Shown here in pieces: positions 34,709 through 44,429 of a stretch of DNA of 64,000 bases; position 1 is the stretch's first letter, and each line of letters opens with the position of its first letter. A program made the translations under genes and the position numbers. The notes under the pieces were generated by a model, which saw only the letters and a program-made list of their open reading frames with translations, was not told the origin of the DNA and searched no databases. Origin of the DNA: Dioscorea cayenensis subsp. rotundata. Taxonomy: Eukaryota > Streptophyta > Magnoliopsida > Dioscoreales > Dioscoreaceae. The DNA lies in the NCBI RefSeq assembly GCF_009730915.1, contig NC_052487.1:1984001-2048000 (forward strand). Direction: 5' to 3'.

Positions 34709-37300
34709 AAAAAAATGAGGTCTCCGCTTTAAAACAATGAGCTTTTACCGCTTTAAGTTAGTTCGTCTCCGCTTTAATTATTTGTATCTCGCTTTAATAG
34801 TATACGCCATCGCTTAAAAAAATGATATCGATGTTTAAGAACCGAGTGTTTACCGCTTAACAAATTACATTTCCGCTTAACAATGTGTCTGCTATTGTCG
34901 CAGGCTTGTGATTACGGGCGGTCAATCTAGTTAACGGGCGATGCTACTTGACACCCTAGAGTGGAGACCGTGGGTCGAATTGAAAGTTCACATGATCCCT
35001 CGACATCGGGAGATCATCCGAAGGGACACCGCTCACGAGATTTCATCGAGTTGGAAGTCAGTATACCAAGAGCGGGCCCTTCTCGACTCTCTCTGCGTAG
35101 ATACGATAACCGCACTAATAAATTCGAGGATCGGGAAAGCATGTCGACTTTCGAGCCCTCGAAGATGTGGCAATCGTTCTCGCTCGCGTTGCGATGGGGA
35201 GGCGATCGTGTTTCGAAGAAGAAAACACGGTCGACTTTCAAGAGAGGTATTTATAGAAGACGTACGAGAGCAGCAGAGACTCCATCGGAGCACTCTTCAA
35301 AGAACTCGTTGGACGAGAGGGAGAAGAGGAGAATTTTGCCAAACCATCGATGGTGTCATCTCCCCGGTACAATCCTCTTCCCAAATACCTCCCGCTCGGT
35401 TCCCTAATCGGATCGCTGATTATGTCGATGATCTACCGGAATGGGGCGCTACGCACGTGGCGCAAACGACGCACAAGTGGCTTATGGAGGACATACCACG
35501 AGCCGCTACCCGAGTGCAATCTAGATGCGCGGGGAAGAAGACCAACACCGGGTATGTTAAGGGTCTGCAGTGAGCGCTTAACATCCGGTTTTACTGAGTG
35601 ACCGGAACCGGAAAGAAAGTCCGCTTTCTGCGAAGATCCCAAGGATCGCTGCTACGGTGAAAAATACTTTACCGAAGCAAGCGACGATAGAGACGAGTTT
35701 GTCATCTCTCGAAGGAAAAGAGGTAATAATTCAAAAAAATATTTTTGTTTAACTCGTAGACGTTAACGCTTTAACCATATCATTTACCGCTTTAACTTTA
35801 TTCATCTATCGCTTTAACATTATAACTTACCGCTTTAACTTTGTTCAACTACCGCTTTAAACTTTTTAGTTTAATGTTTAATTTGTTTGTTTCATCGCTT
35901 TAACACAATAGGTTATAACGCTTTAAATATACGAAAGTTACATGTGTAAATATAGTTTTAATTGTTTAAACTAAATAATTTCGCTAAGATTGTTTGCTTT
36001 TTCACATGCTAGTTTCTCGAGATGGTTCCGCGAATCGTCGATGAAGAAGTATTTGTTCGGGCCAACCGTCGGTCGGATGCTATTGCTCCGGAACCGCTTG
36101 CTCAAAGGCAAGATGAGAGGGCAACCTCTTCCTGCGCTACTGGGACGCCGCTCTCCCGCTTCGAGCCAAAACGCATTCGTCGAGGCCGAGAAGCCCCTAC
36201 CCCACCCCGCCCGACCGTGGCTTCCCCGACCGTGTCAGCCCTCGAACGTGGCGGCCTCACGCCCAGACTAGGGCGAGGATGTCATCGCAACTCTCATGCA
36301 GCTTGCCGATTTTGATGACCGAGTTCCCTCGACTGTCGCTCGGGTGGAGGCATTGGAAGGCCGGTCACAGTCACAATCGACTGCGCCTTCCCTTCAAACA
36401 AATGAAGCACCCGGGACGGATACGCCGTCGGAGTTCGACGACGAGGACATCATCGGGGTGGCCCTTCAAAGACGGCCTCATTCGAAGAAGCTTGCAAAAA
36501 AGAGGAAAACAATAATGCCTCCGTCTCCACCCGTGCCGACTGACGATGAAATAATAGCAGCACCATCGGCAGCAGCACCATCGGCGGCTGATGTTGTTAA
36601 CGTTGATGACATGCCCATCACGGTGGAGGAGATTGAAGATGGCGCTGAGTTTGCCGTGGTGGAAAAGATCGTCGACTCTGTTGTTGACGACATCATGCAT
36701 ACGGTGGAACCGGCGCTGACAGATGCGGCATCAAAGATGGACACAATACATGAAGAAGAACAACCGGACAACGCTGTGTCTCCCATCGATGCTCGCCGCT
36801 GGAACTCACGGTTGAGAAGGTCGCTGAGTCTATCCTCAACGAGCGGAATTCACGGTGGAACCAACGGTCGACCGCTGCCGCATCGAGGCGCATACAATCC
36901 CACAAGAACAAGAAGCATGTAAGGAAGTGTCTCCCGCTGATGCTCGTCGTCGTGCCCCCATTAAAGGAAGCCAATAAAAAAGTAGAAGAACTTCGGAAAG
37001 TCTTCATTCCGAAGAAAAAAAATACGTTGGCCAATCGCGCCTCAATAAGTACGAGCAGGAGTTGATAAGGATCTTCCTCAACCGCCTCTATGGACAAGTA
37101 AGTTTGAAGTTTTTTTATGATATTGTTTAAAACTGCTTTTTAGTTACTGCTTTAAGTAGGAGCGTTAACGCTTTAAAAATTTACTGGATAACATTTAACT
37201 TATAAGTGATACCCTTTTAAATATTACCGCTACCGCTTTAAACATTCAATATAGAATTTAAAGTTTATACTTTAACGCTTTAATTTTTATACTTACAACA
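34709..37300 (+). repeat. Arrays of CGCTTTAA motifs in the MULE introns
   Basis: Three clusters of an (A/C)CGCTTTAA(A/C) motif: 34724-34800 (4 exact copies plus CGCTTAA variants to 34890), 35764-35930 (7 copies) and 37170-37290 (3 copies plus TGCTTTAAG). Exact copies are typically 20-35 bp apart and lie in the inter-exon segments, not in coding parts. Looser TGCTTTAA copies recur at 38560-38620. The coordinates span all three clusters; the coding blocks between them are annotated separately. Confidence 0.8.
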
Positions 37301-38094
37301 TTGTTTACATGTCTTTGTTCCGCTCAACCACAGAGACCGTCGTGTGGAAGAAACGACTCGTCAGACCACACGGGCCAATCTATTCGACCTGCTCGAGGGG
37401 AAGGAGATGGTCACAGACGATGTGATGGACGCATTCGTATGTATCTTGCAAAAGACGATGAGCGTAGTGCCATATCGTTATAAGAGGCGCGCTCCATCAC
37501 ACGCGCCATCGGCCTTGTTCATGTCAAAGCGAGGCGACGACGCACATGAATCCACGATGGCTATGATTGGAGATGCCGCGCGAACTTGCATGAAGTGGAC
37601 ATCGTCATCCTCCCGATAATTATGAGTGGGCACTTCCATGTCAGTCGTCCTCGACAATGAAAAAAACAAGAATACGTGCATTATTCTTCATGCCAAAGCG
37701 AAGAATACGATAAAAACGCGCTAGAAATGGTAAGTGCTTTAATAATTTGTGTTTGTGTAATAGTGTTCGGTAAATAATCGACATTCTAATATGAACTTGT
37801 ATATCTCGACAGTGAACCTATTCGACCTCCCAGATCGACATGGAGTTAGGGCGAGTCGGCGATCGCAAAGTACCCGCTTGTTCACGACAATCGAAGCCCC
37901 ACGACGTAAAAAAAGGAAGTGTCGATCGCAGCTGTCTATGTCATGCGGTTTATCAAGCGCTACTCACGGTGAGAAGCTACGGGTACATGCAGACCGACGT
38001 CCCTTATCTGCGATTAAGGTATGTTTCCCGCATACTTAGGGAGGGGAGGGCGCTGCATCACGACCCGGAGGGAGTCTTGCAAGCGGGTTCTTAG
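34941..38094 (+). pseudogene. Ulp1-type (C48) cysteine protease gene of a MULE, decayed
   Basis: Split by introns with visible sites (for example donor at 37098 and acceptor before 37334; donor at 37730 and acceptor before 37813). The 5' part, 34941-35730, reads in alternating frames into a region typical of plant Ulp1-fusion proteins (HKWLMEDIPRAATRVQSRC, GKKTNTGYVKG, then ALNIWFYELTGT), possibly DUF1985-like. 36012-37097 encodes an acidic, low-complexity linker (VALQRRPHSKKLAKKRKT, VEEIEDGAEFAVVEKIVDS). The protease part lies in 37334-37729 (VDIVILPIIMSGHFHV with the catalytic His, then an LDNE Asp after a frameshift) and 37813-38094 (VYVMRFIK, TDVPYLRLRYVSR). At least four frameshifts are needed to read it through, and the expected catalytic Cys codon is CGC (Arg) at 37927-37929. 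Ulp1 proteases remove SUMO from proteins; this copy should be inactive. Confidence 0.72.
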
Positions 38095-38699
38095 TCATTC
38101 TTTTTTTATATTTGTATACACGATTCTTTCTTTAATAATCCAGATTCATTGTTTAACATACACTTTCGGTGTTTAAGTATATAGTTCATTGTGTAAATAT
38201 CAATGTAATTGTTTAAACTCCGCTTTTCATCTGTAAAAACGAACCCGAGGGGAGTGTACGTAAGCGGGGTCATAGTCATCAGTATAGGTGTAATAGTTTC
38301 AAATGTAAACCAGCTTTTAAATTGATTCATTTTTCGAAGAACATGACAAATTTTTGTCAATGTAAATGTACATGTATCTAAATTCAATTAAATTCATTCT
38401 GCTTTCGCTTTTGAGGTTCCGTTCTTGTTGGATGATATTGTAGTCAGCGAGGTACATTATCGGGTAGGGTTCTGTTTCATTTTCATTTTCATTATCGGCT
38501 AATATCAACATTCATTTTTAATCAGTATAATGATAACTTTTGCCCTTTAACTTTCGCTTTTCTCTGCTTTAAGTTTAGGTTTCTCTGCTTTAAATTTAAT
38601 ATTTTCTGCTTTAAAAATATCCTTATTATTTAATAATATCAATGTAATTACAACAAAAATATACTTAATATTTTCTGTTTAAAATATCCTTATTACAAT

Positions 38700-39149
38700 A
38701 ATAATAAGAAGTATATACACAATGCCTAGTCGGCAACAGATTCATTCCACGATCTGCGATTGTGACCAAACGCGTGCAATGGCTACAACGCAACTTGCGG
38801 ACCTCGGACGCCACGACTCGATCCTCTTTCGCCTAGGACACCCGAGTTGCCTTCTCGTCACAAAGGTCGCAAACGTAGTTCGTGATTTTTCATCCATCGA
38901 CTGTCATTGTCCGGTATGGGGAATATAGCTTCCTTATACGCCATTTTTTTGAAGTCGAAGCTTCGCTCCACGATCACCCGTGTTTCTCGCTCTTCAGAAT
39001 TTGAAGTCAAAATTCCTTTTGATCGCAAAAATTCGTAAGTGCGTCTCGAAATGTTCAACGCCTTCAAAACATTGTCCAATATCCAACGACAACACTTCGA
39101 CTTGATCGGATGAGGAAGGAAGGCACGCCACACCCTCGGGGCTCGCCAT
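38700..39149 (-). pseudogene. mudrA N-terminal remnant (MuDR DNA-binding domain)
   Basis: From an ATG at 39149 the minus strand reads MASPEGVACLPSSSDQ, then LDIGQCFEGVEHFETHLRIF and AIKRNFDFKF before a stop. Skipping that stop and a frameshift, KSEKHRVIVERS and then KKWRIRKLYSP follow. The pattern G-x-F-x-x-x-x-x-F, a helix, AI-K-FDxKF, xKSEKxRV, WRI is the plant MuDR transposase DNA-binding domain (PF03108). Nothing like the MULE DDE catalytic domain follows. The remnant runs in the direction opposite to the Ulp1-like gene, so the two were separate genes of the element. Non-functional. Confidence 0.6.
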
Positions 39150-40092
39150 GATGTGGAACGAAGCGTTGCAGATTCGAATTCCCCGCCAACACTTTTAGTT
39201 TAAACGAACACGATCAATATTTAAACAGAGACACAAAAATATTTAAACGATAAACATAAATCTTAAACGTTAAAACAAAAAAAGTTAAATAATAAGTTAA
39301 TAAGTTAATCGGAGACAATAGTGTTTAAATGGAAACTTGATAAATGTAAACAGATGACGAGGGATAATAAACAATAATTAACTTCTACAACTATATAAAC
39401 ATAAAGCGAGAAGAAACTTACAACGAGAAGAACTCGCTTTTCGATGAGGATACGATGCCACATCATCCGTCCCCAACAACAAGATCAACAATGAACATTT
39501 GAAGATGGAGTGCACGTGACACATGCTACTGGAAGTCAACCTCGCTTTTATATGAGACATACCATTTTATGTCCATCGAGTGTGATAAACTTCACCCTCG
39601 ACACGGGAAATATCGAGACCCCATCGCTCACATATTTCACCTAACATCGATTCCCCAAGAAGTCGTGCAGTGAACATTAGCACTCATCCCTCCCCGTAGT
39701 ATCTAAGCAATAGCACAAAAACTCTCCATAATTTAATCTGAAGAGCTAAAAATTGATACACCAAATGAGAAGAAAGAAAAAGAAGAAGAAGAACAAGAAC
39801 AAGAACAAGAAGAACAAGATATGAGCCTTCTAAACTTTGTTTTGAGAAAAAGCAAGCAGGAGGCAAAAAATTGAAAAAAACTATGCATAAAGAAAGTTAT
39901 GATTGGGCGCCTATTTTTTTCCCACCTTTGCAAGGGCAAAAAGGAATTTCATATCGTGGACCCACTTCAACTTACCGTGCGGGGGTTAAAAAGGAATGTA
40001 AAATATAACGGAGGGCTGTCCGGGGTGTGCAAAAGTTGGAGGGGGTTTTTGGGAAGTTTTGAAAATTACGAGGGGTGAACAGTAATTTTCCC
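39150..40092. other. Right non-coding part of the MULE
   Basis: Contains many TTTAAAC/GTTAA motifs (39195-39350), an A/G-rich run at 39770-39815 (AAGAAGAAGAACAAGAAC) and the right terminal region. Minus-strand frames at 39378-39560 and 39684-39866 are low in complexity or have no family features. Confidence 0.5.
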
Positions 40093-40101
40093 TAAATTAT
40101 A
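40093..40101. repeat. Right 9-bp target duplication of the MULE
   Basis: TAAATTATA, identical to 34023-34031. Confidence 0.85.
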
Positions 40102-40640
40102 TATTATGATAAAACAATTTTTTTTAAAATAAATTAAAATTTGTATTTAAAATTTGTATTTTTTTAACCTAAAATCGATGTATAAACTCTTCTTTATTAT
40201 TAGAAATTTCAATCTTATCAATTAAATCAATATATCAAATTATCATTTTGATATAAGTATGAGCAATGACAAAATCTTTACTTCTTATACTTCTAGAATT
40301 GACCGAATTTTTTTTTTAAAAAAAGAGCAAATTTATTTATTTATTTTCTTTTTAATAAAATAAAAAATATTTTTATTCTCGATATTATTTGGTGCACAAG
40401 GCCTACTACAGAAGTTAAGTGTCAGCAATTTAACCAAAAAACCTAACAAGAGTTTCAAATTGCAAGAAGTTGAAGGACAAAATAAAAGCAATCTTAGAGG
40501 GGTATATAAGAAAATTTCCACCGGATGCGGATCTTAGAAGGATCCGCTAACTCTCTCGGATTCAACAATTCGGATCTTATAAGGATCCAATAAGAACCTC
40601 GTCTTCTCAGAAGCTCGAGATCGAGAGAGAGAGAGAAGCC
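40102..40640 (+). promoter_or_regulatory. EMC6 upstream region
   Basis: The first 400 bp are AT-rich. 40520-40600 carries several CGGATCTTA / AGGATCC motifs, and a (GA)n run at 40620-40636 abuts the start codon. A strong plant initiation context (AAGCCATGG) follows. Confidence 0.45.
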
Positions 40641-42776
40641 ATGGCGGTGCGCGATGATCCGAGATCTTCAGAGAAGAAGCAGAGCGATGATCTTCAGACC
40701 TTCAACGCCGAGAACCTCCAGAGCAACATGAGGTCAATCTACTACAGGTCCATCTCGCCATTGTTTGGTTTCTTTCGATGTAATTGATGCTTGGTTTCTT
40801 TGATCTGTGAATTTTGATGGTTTTTCTATTGTTTTTCTTTGTAGCCGGACCTTTTTATCCATTGTTGGTGGTGTGGTTTCTGGGATCTTCGGGTTTACAG
40901 GTCTGATGGGTTTTGTGTTCTACTTTGTGGTAATGGCCCTAGCGTCTCTAGGGTTTGCGGCCAAGGCGAAGTTCTCTCCTTGTGCGTACTTTGATTCTTG
41001 GAGCAGGATTGTTGCTGATGGGTTTCTGGGTGGACTCTTGGTATGTAGATCATCTTGTTTTTAGCAAATCATTAATTGATGAATATTATAATGAATTGTA
41101 ATTTTGTTGGCTGAGAACTCATTGTTTAGATTGGGGAAAAAATTCTTTTTTTTTTTTTAATGAAAAGAATATTGAATTGTAGTTGTTTTACTTAAGAATC
41201 TACTGCTTTAGGATTTGTTTGGATAGGGAGCAAATAGATGTGAGATTGAAGAAAGGAAGTGTATGGATGAATGAAGAAAATAAGATGGATTAGTATGTGG
41301 AACAATTAGAAAAATTTCTTGGTTAAGAATCTTGTTTTTAGGATGTGTTTAGGTTTAGGGAAAACAGAGGAGCAAGTGGAGAAGAAAGTGAAAGTTGTCT
41401 TCTTTGTGTTTTGATTGAATGAAGTAAAGAAGAGGGATAAGCATATGGATTACTATTTTCTGATCAAAAGAATATTGAACAGTAATTGCATTGGTTGAGA
41501 ATTCCATGCTTTTGGATGTGTTTGGATTGGGGGCAAATAGGAAATTTAAAGAAAGGAAAGTGAAAACTTGTTTAGGTTGGGAGGAGTGGAGGAGAAAGAA
41601 GATAATGGAAGTAGAAAGTTGAATTTTTTATGCTAGGTTAAATGAGGAAAATAAGAGGAATAAATGAATGAAAGAACAACTTTTGAATTGTAACTATATT
41701 GGTTAAGAGTCTCCTGCTTTAGGATGTGGTTGCATTGGTGGCAAATAGAGGACAAATTAAAGAAAGTAAGTTGTTTCCTTCTCATTGGTTGATTGGGAAG
41801 GAAAAGTATGATCAAATTCTTTTGTTCTCTATATCTCTCCATGATGAAACATAACTTAGTGGAAGTTAGTTCTATGCAAAACAATTATAAGTTTACACTA
41901 GAGGAAAAAAAAAGTTGTGCTCATTTTTTGTCTTATGCAAAGGATATTGTTACTTGCTTGCTAAATATAGTTCATGTATGTTTGCAAAACGAAATTGTTA
42001 AGCATTCTTTAAATTTTAATGGTTGTATGAAAAGCATGAAATTATTTGTTTAGAATCTTTTGATATTGTTGGGAATTTTTATTTTTTTTTTGAAGAACCT
42101 CTCCAAATAGAGAAGCTATTTATTAATTGGGATGCTTCTTAATTAGTTTAAACTGAAGAAAAAAAAAACCAGCTGAGCCAATTCAATTTGGTTCTGTGAC
42201 TTCTGTTAGTTCAATTTAGATCAGTACAGTTTAGAAGAATTTTAGCACCTGTTGCTTAGAATAGAAAAGTTTGATTCGTAGATGCTAGATTCTTATGCAT
42301 ATCTTGTTGAATTGTTGAAAGGATAAATTGTTTAGTGCCTGCAATATTTTTGTCTCAGAAATATTATGAATTAGGGCATTGGTAATATTGGTACATATCA
42401 AAGGAATTCCGTAACTTCTCTGACATTGAAGTTTACTGTTTCCCACTTGAATATTTGATCTTCAATTTGCTTTTTGTCTCAGAAACATTATGAATTACGG
42501 CATTAATAGTATTGGTATATAATGGTTATGACAGGAACTCAGTAGCTCCTTTGACATTGAATTTTTCTTGTTTCTCACTTAAATATTTGATCTTCAATTG
42601 CCAATATCGATCTTACTTGGTTTTTGTCATTGATTTAGATATTTTTTGCGATTTATGCTCAGAATTTCGAACCTATCCTTGCTCTAACTTAAATTTTCTT
42701 TTTGATCATTTTTTCTTTTGGGCAGTCCTTTGTGCTGTTCTGGACATTTGCTTATGATTTGGTGCATATATTCTAA
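40641..42776 (+). CDS. EMC6: ER membrane protein complex subunit 6
   Basis: Subunit of the EMC insertase, which helps insert tail-anchored and multi-pass proteins into the ER membrane. Three exons (40641-40747, 40845-41040, 42726-42776) with GT-AG introns of 97 and 1,685 nt join in phase to 117 residues, the usual EMC6 length. The N-terminal cytosolic part contains DLQTFNAENLQSNMRSIYYS, the most conserved segment of the family. Then come hydrophobic segments: FLSIVGGVVSGIFGFTG, GFVFYFVVMALASLGF, and the C-terminal SFVLFWTFAYDLVHIF formed by the last exon. The very short last exon (17 codons with stop) was placed by matching the family ending DLVHIF. The large second intron shows degenerate repeated phrases (TTTGGATTGGG, GGTTAAGAATC) but no other gene. 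Confidence 0.97.
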
Positions 42777-44429
42777 GCAAGCTTCTCAGAGGGTGTTAAA
42801 ACATTGGAGTAGCTTAATGAAGCACAAAATCCACAGAGACACACAATTGAAATTCCTGCAATGACGTTATTATTATATTCATTTTGGTTTCTAATTTATA
42901 ATTTTACCAAATTTGTCTAGAAATAATAGATATTAACTGGGCTATTGTTCTACTTAAACCTTGATCGCAGGAAAATTTTGTTTGATTTTTTTTGACAATT
43001 TATACCATACATGCAATTTTTTTAAGCTAGGCAAGACAATCAGCATAAATTATTATTAAATAAATGTTTGTATAAATTTCGTTTCTAAAACACAAATTAG
43101 AACAGACATTATCTTGAAAGTTAATAGAGAATCTTTTGCCATGGTCTCATATTAACCACAACACTTTCAAGGTCAAATAAAACACAATAGTACCCAAAAT
43201 ACTGGGCAGAGGACTAATTTATGAGTCACAAGACCTAACAATGAGAGAGAATAATACATTGGCACTAAGAAAAACACCACCACCTTCTTAAATAGCTATT
43301 TAATTGGGGAATAAGGAGGCAGGCTTAAAAAAGTTTTTTCAAATATTTTCATTTCATTTTAACTGACTAAAATTTGATTTAATTAATATTAATAATAAAA
43401 AAAATCTTTTAAAATAAATTATTAAATATATTTATTTAAAAAATATTTGTTTATTAAATTGTCTTATACTAATATGTTTGATTGGGAAAATAGTCCTTAT
43501 CCCAAGATTCTCAACCAAACATAGCTGATGAAAGATAATTGGACATGCTGCACTAGCACTACTGTGGCTCAAAACAGAAAACTTCTGTAGAAGAAACTGA
43601 TTTAACATAATATATTCAAAAAAAACATAACGCTATTTGTATAAAACTAAACTTTCCAAATAAATAATAACCATTATTTTTTTAATAAGACAGAATCTCA
43701 AAGTTATAGGTGTAATTTGTATGGATGGTATTACACTGGCACAAATCCAAGACCTTATAGTGACTATATATTAACATGAAACCTATACTGCTATGCCACT
43801 AACTTTAGCATTTTTTATTTTTTTTTTTGGGCACTAACTTTAGCATTGACGCATGAAAGACCCAATGTGAGAGATAATTCCACAACACCAGGCTAAAAAA
43901 AACACATGAATACCATGGCATGAACACAATTATACAAAACCCTGTCAAGGAAATTATTCCACATGATACTCAAACAACCTTCTGAATCCCTACCAAAACT
44001 GTGAAAGAGTTTTAGGACTTGCATCTGATAAATACTGGTAGATTTACAAATAACAACCAACGTACAGGTCAATAGTATAGTAAAAGTAGAACATCACACA
44101 ACATTGTTTACAGTTCAACAAACTCAAACAACAAACCCTGCCACAAGACCAATTCTTCCAAAAAAACAGTCCTTAGTAAAAAAGAGGAGCACATTAGTCT
44201 CATGAGCTACAACAAATTTTAGATCAAAACCACTCAGTACATGTCCATAATTCGATACATAAGTCGATTTTATCTCATTCAGTGTGTATATAAAAGATAA
44301 AACCAATAACATCATTAAGTAAACATCAAGAGCAATAAAAGGTAATATGATCATATCTTCTTGATAGAGGGAAATAACTAATTGCATTGCATATGCAAAC
44401 AGGTACCTTGTTTGGATGTTATTGTTGAA
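42777..44429. other. Intergenic between EMC6 and ABCF4 (convergent)
   Basis: Holds the 3' untranslated regions of both genes. The middle part is AT-rich without gene features. The minus-strand frame at 44124-44387 is probably ABCF4 3' untranslated or flanking sequence. Confidence 0.5.

Larger units (their letters stand above)
34032..40092. mobile_element. Mutator-like element carrying a Ulp1-type gene (Kaonashi-like)
   Basis: A 6,061-bp insertion between PAPS and EMC6. A perfect 9-bp direct repeat (TAAATTATA) bounds it, the Mutator signature. The ends are imperfect inverted repeats: left GTGGAAATTGTCAAAAAAAA, right (complement) GGGAAAATTACTGTTCACCC, with further similarity inside (CCAAAAACCCC on both; AACTTTTGC against AACTTTGCC). 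Inside are a plus-strand, intron-containing Ulp1 protease-like gene (34941-38094) and a minus-strand mudrA N-terminal remnant (about 38700-39149); both are broken by frameshifts and stops. Plant MULEs that carry ULP-like genes are known as Kaonashi elements. No DDE transposase catalytic domain was seen, so the element would depend on another source to move. Element DNA is more GC-rich in its coding parts than the surroundings. Confidence 0.82.

Noticed and set aside
34941-35573. 210-codon ORF taken as an intact gene
   Set aside because: The conserved segments alternate between this frame and the next, so it is one decayed exon, not an intact protein.
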